Assembly (NCBI RefSeq): GCF_016097555.1
Contig: NC_054712.1
Location: 37,690,454 to 37,754,453 of the forward strand
DNA from: Gigantopelta aegis
Lineage: Eukaryota > Mollusca > Gastropoda > Neomphalida > Peltospiridae
Direction: 5' to 3'
DNA length: 64,000 nt
Part shown: positions 33,117 to 45,500 of the stretch, one piece after another
Layout of the letters: every line of letters begins with the position of its first letter
How positions within the stretch are numbered: the stretch's first letter is position 1
Program-made: the position numbers and the translations under genes
Notes under the pieces: generated by a model
Told to the model about the DNA's origin: nothing
The model's input: only the letters and a program-made list of their open reading frames with translations
The model's database searches: none

Positions 33117-33227
33117 CCATTTTGTATCATGTTTATGTCCCTTGTGAAATAATTTTCATTGTCACTCGCTGTAGCTCGTGACAACTGAAGATTATTTCAC
33201 TCGGGACATACACGTGATACGAAATGG
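33117..33227. repeat. 111-bp hairpin upstream of NFAT5
   Basis: The left arm CCATTTTGTATCATGTTTAT...TTGTCAC is mirrored by GTGACAACTGAAG...CACGTGATACGAAATGG, with a 12-bp centre TCGCTGTAGCTC. Arms are about 48 bp with scattered mismatches. It could be a small foldback MITE. Confidence 0.75.
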
Positions 33228-33688
33228 AAGATCGTTTAAGCCTATATATGTGTCTGTGTGTGTGTGTTATGCCCCCTGCATAATTTTCAGCATACGCACC
33301 AGTTTGCTCCATTATTTAGTTATTTTTTAACTGCTAGATTAAAACAAAATGAAGTATGTGGAATACCAGCAGTGTGTTAAGATAATATAGGGGCGTTAGG
33401 TGTGATGTAAAACACCGACGCTGTCCAACTCACGATCTGCTTAGCCTAAATTAACCTGTTCTCACACGTTGTGATTTACTGGGCCACAAGTATACAACCC
33501 CGAACTCCGTGTTCTCTTCAGATTCGCCCTAGTCAGCCACAGAGGTGAAACCCGTCCCCTCTAGTCCAACATCCTAAACTCGATTGTAATATCGGGTTAC
33601 AAGAGAATGTACTTTAAGTGTACCCTGGCAATACAAAAAAAAACCTTAAAACCCATTCATTTTTTGCCTATAGCTAGAAAGATCACAG
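33228..33688. other. Unannotated upstream region of NFAT5
   Basis: No repeat or coding segment recognised. It may hold distal promoter sequence. Confidence 0.4.
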
Positions 33689-33943
33689 ACATAACGTCAT
33701 CGAGAACTACTTTCGCCTCGTAGGTCCCGCCAATCACAATCAGTACTGGCAGGAGCCTTTTCAGACCTGTCCAATCGCGGCCACATCTGTGTTGTTACGC
33801 TGGTACGTGCTTGTAATTTCGGAGAAGACACCAAGGCGTTCCACTGCTGGTATCATCATCCGCACACGCAATGAATCATTGTTTTTTGGAAAATAAAAAA
33901 ATAGGAACGACAACAATCAAAAACTTATATATCGGATAGAGGA
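33689..33943 (+). promoter_or_regulatory. Putative NFAT5 promoter and 5' UTR
   Basis: This GC-richer stretch before the first coding exon has CCAAT boxes at 33730-33734 and 33771-33775 and a CRE-like ATAACGTCAT at 33691-33700. An in-frame TAG at 33902-33904 shows that translation does not start further upstream in this exon. The transcription start itself cannot be placed. Confidence 0.45.
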
Positions 33944-34016
33944 ATGCCGTCAGATGCCGATCATCAGGTGGACATTAAAATTTTCAGCGAAACAAAGTGT
34001 AACATTATAAAACAAG
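33944..34016 (+). CDS. NFAT5: NFAT5 coding exon 1
   Basis: Starts [12 protein letters not shown]; vertebrate NFAT5 long isoforms also start MPSD. The donor is ACAAG|GTATGT, phase 1, which joins in frame to exon 2. No homology beyond MPSD is visible, so this exon rests on phase, donor quality and that four-residue match. Confidence 0.7.
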
Positions 34017-36542
34017 GTATGTTAACATTTTCAAAATGGCGGCTATTAGAAAAAATACTGATCGGAGGTTGAGGAAAGAAAGAAGGTGCATGTATTTTTT
34101 AGAGTGCAGACCTTTTACGTATGTCACGTCAGAGTTTTGGCGCTGATTTTTGTGCATTATCGGTATTAGTTTTGTGTATGCAAGTCAATGTAAATGCAAT
34201 CTTTTTTGATGTAGGAGTAAAAATATTTTATCAACAAATTTAATCATCATGTGCATAAATTAGAATCGATATTGTTTTCATACAGTCCAGCAGTTAACAG
34301 TGACAACGGCAAGTGGTATGATGACACCATTAATCAAAAGTTCTGTCTTCTTGTCTCTACCTAGCTGAGATGATGTTTTATTTTGTCTTACCCGCAAATA
34401 CTCGAAACATGGGAGGTGTGATCCAGTCAGACGTCTGTGGCAAAGGTCAAGGCCACAATAACAGGATTTTTACTATATTTTGTAGTAGTTAGTAAACCGT
34501 AACATATCTATTAATAACAACACCTAATTGTACTTTCCATTAATTCATTGGGATGATTATGAACTATTTTATATAAATAAACATTACTATACATGTAATA
34601 ATGTTGATTATTTATATGACAAAATCATTGAAAATGATTTCAAAAGCCTTTGAAACGAAAGGGTCAATATGACCTGCACTTAAATTGATGTTTAATGTGC
34701 ACACCCACACTTATATATAATTTTTACAAACTGCACAATATATAAAGCATTTTAGTTTACACCTTTACCGATATGATTAGGAATTAACCAGATGGTTTGC
34801 ACTTTATAAAAATATAAATTTAGATATTTGTAAGATAACAAACTATTTATAGTGTGCGCTGCCGCCCCCACCCCCACCCCTCACCCCCCTCCATTTTAGG
34901 GGAAATATAGAGGCACTGATTTTCTGTTTTCGATTTTCTTGTCCATTTCAGTATTTTGCAAAATCTGGGTTTTTTTCCACCCATTTCAATAGTTTACAAA
35001 TTCTTTTTTATTCCATAGACACACATACAGCTGCAATTATTCGATGGTATAATATAAGTAAATTATGTGCAATGAGGCAAAACATGTCAATTCACTGTAT
35101 TTAATTTTGGTTTGCATGTAGACTTAAAATGAACTAAATGTTCATTCTCAGTAACTCAGTTTAAGCAGAAGATGACCACTTCTCCACATCATCATAGCTG
35201 TAGGAAATCGAGGGTGAATATATTTGGTTCTTTGTCCTACTCTTATATATAAATAACAAAATATGGCTTGTGTGTGTGGCCTACAATGGTTTCCTAAATC
35301 CTCATACTCTGTTTTGTTCTGTTCTATTTCCAGCCGGCTAAGATGTTTGGGGTTTCAAAATCATAATATGGCCTACTAATAGCATCTCATACTGTTTTTC
35401 CTACTTTTTATTCTTGGATTCGTATTATACCTGTGAATGTACCTAACATGATTAGTGGGATAAATCAAATTAAAAAAGCGCATTATAAATCTATAGTCAG
35501 TCCCATCCTACTACAAAAATCAGAACGACCTCGGTGGCGTCGTGGCAGGCCATCGGTCTACAGGCTGGTAGGTACTGGGTTCGGATCCCAGTCGAGGCAT
35601 GGGATTTTTAATCCAGATACCGACTCCAAACCCTGAGTGAGTGCTCCGCAAGGCTCAATGGGTATGTGTAAACCACTTGCACCGACCAGTGATCCATAAC
35701 TGGTTCAACAAAGGCCATGGTTTGTGCTATCCTGCCTGTGGGAAGCGCAAATAAAAGATTCCTTGCTGCCTGTCGTAAAAAAGAGTAGCCTATGTGGCGA
35801 CAGCGGGTTTCCTCTAAAAACAGTGTCAGAATGACCATATGTTTGATGTCCAATAGCCGATGATAAGATTAAAAATCAATGTGCTCTAGTGGCGTCGTTA
35901 AATAAAACAAACTACTTTTTTACTACAAAAATGATTTTTGTAAATAATTTTAGTCTGGTTTGACATAAGAAGAAAATTTAAATTGTTTTGGAAATAACAA
36001 ACCTTAGTTTGTGTTCAATTTAGAAAACATTTGGCTCAAAAGTAAATAACTTGTAGTAAATTCCACTTTTGAAAAAAAGTGTTCTCTATAATTGATTATT
36101 AAATTATCAATAAACATATATAGGCTACGACAGCCTACATTGAAACTAAAACTTTATTTTTTTTCAGACATCATGTCAATGTCCAACAATGAATTCCAGG
36201 AGTTTTTTAACGACCAAGTATTCGGTACTTCCCTCGCAGAAGCTGCATGTAACCATGGTAACAGTATCAACAATCAAGATTCATCGGTTGGAACAGGTAA
36301 TAATATGATATTAAAAACATTTCACAGATTTTTAGTTAAGAGTAGCCTACATCTCCTGTAATTGCTCTCGGCGATGCCATGGAGTTTGTAATTATCTTCA
36401 GCACTTTGTGTTTTACAGTTGACTAATCCACTAGATTCAATTGCCACAGACATTTTCTTAATTGCAGGGGCTGTGAATAGGATGTTTTCGCTGACTAAAA
36501 CTACACATAATTAAATACATTTGATTGTTTTGAATTAGTGTC

Positions 36543-36599
<57 letters not shown>

Positions 36600-39500
36600 G
36601 TGTTTGTAGTCTTGAGCTAATGTTTGTAGCAGTCATTATTGATTTTGTCGTAATTTATTAGAAGGTTGATTCTGGTTTGTGCTACTTTAAAGGGACACTC
36701 CTGAGTTTGCTGCAATGTTTAAGATGTTATCGACTAACGGAGACTTCTTAACGATTGTAATTAAGTATCAAATATATTTTTCTGCATAAAATATTAGTGG
36801 CTGTATATTAAACATGTTTCTAATCGTTCTAATATTTGTACTGGGTTAAATTTCGTTTTCTTTCCTAAAATACATTTTTTTCGTACATACAAAATAATTT
36901 GAAGACCAAATCCAGTTTCGGCTTCTTACAAATATTAAGACGACCAGAAACACATTGAATATACAGACACTGATATTCTAAACAAGAAAATATATTTAAT
37001 ATGTAAGTTTAATCGTAGAAATATTTTATTAGTCAGAAACATCTTACAATGCAGCAAACTCGGGAATGTCCTTTTAAGCATTAAGTCGAAAACAAGCACC
37101 TTGTTTATACACTACCTCTGCAATTGCTACGGCAGGCAGTCAGCAATGCCGTGGAGATTGCCATCTGGTTTTTTCCTTCCTTCTCTGCTGCATTTTTTTT
37201 TTGCCGTGGACTATATTGGATTTATTTTGTCAAGATTTATTTTTTCATTATTGTAAAAAATAAAATATGCTTTGTGAATTGAAAACAGATTAAAAGTAAA
37301 TATTAAAACAGTAACTGCACCGTTATTACTAAAGTATCTGAATCTCAGCTCCATCAGGCATCATTGGAAATTGCGTACACGTAACAATACCGATCCAAAG
37401 TTCAACCAGCAAACGTTTTGCTGACGTTCGCGAACTATATGATTGGTTTCTGACGTGGCCATTTGGTTTACCGTCTACTGGATGTTTTTCCGCTCGGTTT
37501 GGCTGAACGCTATCGGGCATTGAGCGAGTTCCATCTAGGTCATTGAACTGTTGACTGTTCATAATACCTTTAATGCTGTCGAAAATTGCCAAAGTGACCG
37601 AAATGTTATCTATACTACTCAAAAGAATTTAAGGGTCAGACGATATTTTTGACATTATTTTCTGAATGTCAATTATATTAGCTAGACCATAATGTCACGC
37701 ATGGTATTGTTCCATTTTGACGAAAGTGGGTCTAAGCAACCCATAAATGAATTAAAATCCACTGTTGTTGACACTGTCGACTAGTTCTAATGGCGAAAAC
37801 ATGCTTACATTTGCACGTAAATTAGGGCGAAAGCGAAAGGTCTGCTAAGTGGCCATAACTTGCTTTTTCACAAAGCGCTTCATTTGCACGCTTTGCACGT
37901 GTATTCCATGTTCCCAATGCTGAATTTCCGTATAATTGGAGCTTGCGTTCGTGTACGGTGCACACTCCAAATTCGACAATGGTACGACTTCAACTGACTA
38001 TCAAAGATCGAGGAAGGGCTATTGCTTGGCTTCAGGATGGCAATACGCAAAGAAATGTTGCTCTGAGACTTGGTGTCAGTCAAAGTGTCGTTGGCCGACT
38101 GTGGCAACGGTACCAAGCAACGAATTCTGTTCGAAATCGTCCACATTCGGGAAGACCCCGAAGCACGACAAATAGAGAGGACCGCTACATCACCAATATG
38201 GCTCTACGTCAACGCACAACCACTGCACGCCGATTACGTGACAATTTGCGGACTGCGACTGGAACTCGAGTGTCTGATCAAACCATACGCAATCGTCTGA
38301 GAGCCAATAATCTACGCTGCCGTCGCCAGGCTGTTCTACCACCACTCCTACCACGTCACAGAACGGCCAGACGTCACTGGTGCACGCTTCATCTGCGGTG
38401 GCAACGTGTTCAGTGGGGTCGAGTGATGTTCACTGATGAGTCCAGGTTTAGTCTCCTGTTCAACGACGGTCGGGTTCGTGTCTACAGACGTCCTGGGGAG
38501 CGCTTCGCTGATGTTAACTTTAGACAACGTCACCGGTTCGGTGGTGGCAGTGTCATGGTGTGGGGCGGCATCTCTATCCACCACAGGACCCCCCTCTATG
38601 TGGTGGATGGCAATCTGAATGGAATCCGCTATCTGAATGAGATTATCCGGCCGTTGGTTCTCCCAGGCCTTCAGCAGATTGGCTGCGGGGCAGTTCTGCA
38701 GGATGACAATGCCAGACCCCACCGCGCCAGGGTGGTAACGGACTTTCTCAGACAACAAGGTATCGCCAGGATGGATTGGCCAGCATATTCGCCTGACTTG
38801 GCCCCAATAGAGTGCGCCTGGGACGAATTAGGCAGGAGAGTTTGGGATAACCATGCCCCTCCGGCCAAACTTCATGATCTGGGTCAACTTCTTATAGCAG
38901 AGTGGCAGGCCATTCCCCAAGCGTTCTTCAGATGTCTGATCAACAGCATGAGGCAACGATGTGTCGAGTGTATTCGCGCCAGGGGTGGATTCACACACTA
39001 TTAAACGAATGTTCTAATGTGTAAAATCCATGTTTGACAACCTTCAACTTTGACAGCATGTCATGTGACTTTCTTGTATACAGTGACGTTTGTGGTTTTT
39101 TGTAAATATGGAACAATAAATAAAAATTTTGGTGTAGTTTACATCATCAATCTAATACACTCTGAAACTTATTTGGTTATAAATTTTTGACCCTTAAATT
39201 CTTTTGAGTAGTATATAAAAACGGTAACTACAAATTTCAACTCTGTATTATTTGCGGATTGATCTGCGAAATGTAATGTTTATACGGCGTTACCATTTTG
39301 CATAAATACATAAGGTACATTATACCTTACAATAAAAATAGTTACATCAATTTTGTATTAATTTATCTTAAATTTATTTGACAAAGGATAAAGTCGAATC
39401 GGGTAATTGATTGTTCTATTTTCAACTTTCGAGATCTGTGTTTCACCAATAATCTTTATTTTTATAACAACCGGTTGTTGTAGATGCTTTTGAGCACATC

Positions 39501-42500
39501 AAAAGTTCCAAGCGAAATATCTTTGATTTCCCAGAACAAGAAGTTCTCACTTTAACTTGAAAAGAAATTTTATTTTCAGATGAAAGCAGTGTTTTATTTA
39601 ACTGCACACTCATCACATTTTATTTACGGTTATTTATGGCGTCAGACATATGGTTAAGGACCACACAGATATAGTGATAGGAAACCAGCTGTCGCCACTT
39701 CATGGGCTACTCTTTTCGATTCTTGAAGCTGCAAGGGATATTTTATATACACCATCCCACCGACAGGATAGCACATACCACAGCATTTGATATACCAATC
39801 GTGGTGCACTGGCTTATTTTCAGATGAAACATAAAAGTGACAATTTTACATGTATAGTACTTTCATTCTTATCTTTTGTATCCATTAGATACCTTGAGTA
39901 ACAATACGCTTCAGTGGTGTCAACACGCAAACAAACTTACATAAAAGGTTTACAATGTTGACAACCGATTATATAACCGATGATTGGTTGGTTCCATTAA
40001 CCAATCATCAAACATGAAAATCCAACTAATTTCAACCACTAGTAATAATGTTTTGTTTTGGTCATTAGCACTACCGTACATATACATGTATATACACCAA
40101 ATTCTGCAATATTTTGCTTTGGAAATCAGTCGCTTTGTGTGCAAATCTTACAATATTTACCAAACAAAAAAGGAATTATGAGTCTTGTGGGGTAGGATCT
40201 ATCTATGTTTGTATACTGCTTGCTTGAGGTGCTTGCATCATAGGATCGATCCACCTCGGTGGCACTAGTTCAGTTTTTTCCAGTCCAACCAGTGACACAT
40301 AACTGTTTTATGAAAGGCTGTTGTATATATATGTATGTTCTGTCCTATGTGTGAAAAAGTCCATATAAAAATATCTTGCTGTTAATTAAATGGAAAAAAG
40401 TAGTCAAAATTATCAAATGTTTGACATCCAAGTATTGATTGCTAATAAATCAGTCTGCTCTAGTAGTGTCATTAAACACAAAATTTTTATTAAGTTCTGT
40501 AGAAGCTTCTATTTTGATGTGTGGCGGGATGTAGCCCAGTGGTAAAGCACTCGCTTGATGTGCGGTCACTTTGGGATCGATCCACATCGGTGGTCCCAAT
40601 GGGCTATTTCTCATTCCAGCCAGTGCGCCACGACTTTTATATCAAATGCCATGGTATGTGCTATCCTGTCTGTGGGATGGTTTGTATATATAAGATCCTT
40701 GCTACTCATGAAAAAATGTGGCGGGTTTCCTCTCTCTATGTTAACATTCCCAAACGTTTGACATCCAATAGATGATGATTAATAAATCAATGTGCTCTAG
40801 TGGTGGTGTTAAACAAAATAAACTTTATTTTGATGTCTATTTTTTCTTTGGTATTTGCAGATCACCAAATATCTTCCAATGCAAGCAATGTTGCCAATAT
40901 GAGTGGGATCAATGGGACAGACGAATCTTCCAGTCTCAATATGCAGAGGTCAACAGACAGCTGTAGGTGTACAGGAAATATGGTTCATTGTGAAATATAA
41001 GTTAGGGTTTCTGCCAGAGGGTAAAAGGAAATAATGATATACCCGAACAACTTTTAAAGTAGTGGATATAGAGAATAACATTTATCTCACGAGCAAAAGC
41101 AAGTTTGATACGTTTTTAAACAGCAAATTGTGAGGTAAATGGTATCTAACGACCATTCATGTATTATTTTATTTCTTACGTATCCTCAAAAACCAGGTTT
41201 TTAGCAAATTTTAAAATCTTTTTCAACTAAAAGTTATTTAGTGCCATTGCACGTGTAGGTAACTTATGTGTCACAGACACATGATAGTCGGGTTAACTAT
41301 ACGTCACAGTGTAATCTATTTCCACCATTTTGTTTTTCATTGGATGCATGGCACTGGTGACCTGGTCATCACCTAGGAGCTGCCAGTCGTATGTCTTGAA
41401 ATTGTTAACACACGTATGTGTGCAAACAACCATGTGTTATCAAAAATAACGGGTGTGTAAGAAACATTTGAATAAGTTTTAGTAAGATTATAGTGTGAGG
41501 TCTACTGTTGAATTTCAAAAAGATTTCAACTCCATGACCATTTAGTAGGGGCACTTGTGATCTGTCCTGTTTTTATTATGTACCCTCAAATTATTTTCTG
41601 GTAGAAAGCCTGTAAAGTGGTCAAATCTTTTTATGCACAGTGTTTAAACCTGTTGTCAAAGGAAATATTTTTTGGTACGTCAATACAGTGTTCACACTTT
41701 GACTTGCCTATCGGGCAAGTGTTGACAGCACTTTCACTTGCCTGACTGCAAATTGTAAAGTACATACATTTATCAATATCCAAACATATACGATGAGAAC
41801 ACATTTATTTTGGACATAGAAAAATATTTTAGTGTCCGTCAATAAAATTAAATACCATTCACTTGAAATATAGCTATCCAAGCAGATTACAATCCTTCCT
41901 TCTACCCGGACTGTTGTGTTAGTATAACATTATTTTCATATATTCATTGTATCTTAACATCGGTGGCTCCATTGGGCTATTTCTCATTCCATCCAGTGCT
42001 TCACAACTGGTGTAACAAAGTCTGTGGTATGTATGGGTTTCCTCTCTCAATATGTTTTTATTCAATACATATTACGGAGCGAGACGTAGCCCAGTGCTAA
42101 ATCGCTCACTTGATGCGCGCTCGGTCTGGAATCGATCCCCGCCAGTGGAACAGTTGGATATTTCTCACTCCAGCCAATGCACCATGACTGGTCCACCGCC
42201 ATATAACCGTAAATAAAATGTGTTGAGTGCGTCGTTAAATAAACAAAAATTCCTTCCTTTCTATTTTCAGATTTCATAACTGTCTCGTCACCAGACCAGG
42301 TGTCTGCCATGCAGTCTTTATTTCCTTCCACCCAGAGTTCTTCTAGTCACGGTGCCACAGATATGTTACTGGCATCAGCGAGCACACAGAGAAATACTTT
42401 AATGGACAACGTGTCGACATTGTCAAACACGCAGTGTATTTCTTCGAACATACAGACAGCAGATAATGTAGCCGATGCCTTGACTACTCAGACTGTTAGC

Positions 42501-45500
42501 ATGATGGAAAACAATGCAAGAAACGGTTGTCCGCAGCAACCCGCTAATCAAAATAATCAAATGAATTCTCAGCAAATTGTGATGGACAATTCTGGCGGCA
42601 ACACGAATGTGAAGACTATGGTGTCTGCCGACTCCTTAAACCTGCAGCAGAATGTGAATTCGCAGAATGTGGTGAGGAATCACGGGGAGTTAAATTCACC
42701 AAATGTTGCTGTGGCGGCAGTTGGCAGTTCGAATGTGCAGGATGTTGCCAAAGGGATACTAAACGCCCAGAACCTGTTGAGTGGAAACGTGATTTCCATC
42801 CCTCTTCAGAGTCCGTCTGGCGCGAACCGGATCAGTATTAACACGTGCAGTGAAAATCAAGGTATTGGTATGTTGGATCATACCCAAGTTAAAGCCCCAA
42901 TTTTTGTGAATATCCATAACATGAATGCTTCCCAGACGGTTACTGCTCATGGTCATGTCGACTCGTCTCCAAATGGCTCTCAAGGCATGAATCCTTCCGT
43001 GTCGGTAGGCAGCCATGATACATCACCGGCTAATATTGGATTGGCTGTTGATAGAAGTCTGCCTAATGTGTTCCTGATTCAGGGCACTGCCAATTCGCCC
43101 AAAATGTTGATTGTGAATGCGGGGAAAAATAACCTTGGACAAATTCCATGTACTTTTGCCAGTCCAGCCCAGCTTAACATCAAGGATGTGTTGTCGTTGG
43201 ATACTGGCAGTCAGGTTAATGTAGGCGAGCCAAACATTGCTTTGAATAATGAACAGAATCTGTTTCTTCATAAACTTCTGATGGAAGCTCGAGGAAGTTT
43301 GAACATTGTTTGCAGCAAAGAAAACAGTCAGCCTGTTAATTCACCTCACGAAACTGTTAGTGCGCCCTCGCAGTGCATGGATTTGGGTAGCCGCGAGAAT
43401 GTTAATTTGATCAATATGTTGTCGAATAATATTGGTATTTTGAACTCTGTATCTGTGCCAGTGAACTCGCTTCCTAAAAACACTTCAGGTGCCGAAGGTG
43501 TTGGTGTCCAAGCACAACACATGGATTTAGGAAGTCAGGATAACTTAAACCTGACACAGTTACTGTCAAATAATCACGGAAATTTGAATTCTCAATCCTC
43601 GACGATGAACACACCAAAGAACCCTGGACAAGGAGATGGTGGTGGTGGCACACATTTACACTGCATGGATCTTGGAAACCATGAAAACATCAGTCTCTCA
43701 AATCTTCTTTCAAACAATAATGGGAACATGAATTCCCCACAAGTTCAAGAGAGAATGCAAGCGGGGGAGAATCCTTCCCAGGGGGGTGATGTTCCACAGA
43801 ATGTTGGAGGCATGCAGCAGCGAATGGATCTTGGCAGTCAGGATAACCTCAATTTGAGTAGTCTCCTTGCGGTGGATAATAAAGGAAATTTGAATTCCGA
43901 ATCAATTCAAGTGATCGCACAATCGGCCAGGCCTCCCGAACAGATCCTGACGCCCACCAAAGATGAAGTAAAATCCCCCGTCATGATGACGAATACGAAC
44001 ACCGATATGACGCAGCAGGGATCCAATCAGATGACAGCTCACAAGCAGGTGGGTGAGCACGGGATGGAGTCGAGAAGTCCGACTGCGTCGCATGTGATGA
44101 TTAACAATCAAGGTCAGCTAGTCTCGGAAAACATGGAGGTCTGCCAGCAAGGAAACATGTCTGTGCAGCACGTGCTAAACCAGGCCGGGCAAAACGTAGC
44201 CAATCAGAATGTTGGAAATCAGAGTATGGCTGGTGAGAACATGTCTGGGCAGAGTATGGCCGGTCAGAACATATCTGGCCAGAATATGGCTGGGCAGAAC
44301 ACAGATGGACAACAGTTGGAGAGTAGAATGGAGATCAGCATTCAAGAGAATTACAGTGCTAATCAAGCTAATGGGAAGAATGTGTCGCAGGCTTCAACAA
44401 GTATGTTTAATGAAATTTAAATTTTTATTTTTTATTAGGATAATATGTTGGTTAAAAAAAGTAAAGTGATTTGTATTTCAATGTTAAAGTTAGTAAAATA
44501 ATGAACTATATTTGCCAAATTCAGTTTTAATTTGCATTTGGTTATTTTGCAAATAACAGGTTAACCATGCATAATTAAAGTTGGAAGGTGATACAAACAT
44601 AAAATTGTAACTGCTTACCTTCTTTATCCCAAGACTGATGTCATCGGTGGGTCATTTTTAGTTTGCACAATTCTTGTTTTAAGAAATTGCTTTGGACGTT
44701 TTTGTCACTGAATGTTACATTCGAAAATGTGAAAAACGAATCCTCCTATTTTCCCGTGAAACTGATTTGGGGTGTACATATTTTTACAGTATTAAAAGTG
44801 GGCATGAACACAGTCTATATTTTGTGGATAAAAATTCATCCTAAATTCATTAATTTATGCATCATATTTTTATTGTTTCAGATTCGGCAACCAGTGGGAC
44901 GGTCAACACAACCGTAGGCTTGCCATTAGACCTTCACAACATATGCCTGGACACGTTTCAGAATGTTCCACTGAATATGGGCAACCTCAATCAACAGGCC
45001 GTTTTCTCGACAGCCACCTCATCCTCGCTGAATGTCCAGCTGAAATCGCCCACCAGTGCTGGAGCCAACCAGCATCCCATGTCGACGACTTCCGTGTTCT
45101 CAACACAAACGAACAACTTCAACAGTATCTCCATCTCAGAAACGACCGACAACGCGATCACACAACTTAATAATCTCGGTGCTGAAAGCCAGCTGAGCGA
45201 ACCGAGTTTAAAGCTGTCCCAGCCATGTACACTGAACGTGTCTTCACAAGGGTCCATGCTTCGCCGAATGCTGACGGGTGACTGCGACGACGCTTCCCTC
45301 TCCCCTAGTTCTCCCATATCTAATCCCGAAAACCAGTTGGAGTCGCCCAGGGACCTCTCGTCGCCTAACAACTTCTTCCAGGACATGACCACTCAGTCGA
45401 CGTTGATCAACAATGCAGAGAAGCTGCACCTCAGCTCGGATGCGTACGTTAAAGACGAAACCAGCGACGGTTTCAATCTCATGATGACGCCATTCCAGAC

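Noticed and set aside
38348-38758. 136-codon minus-strand frame inside the Tc1 transposase
   Set aside because: Shadow of the transposase reading frame.
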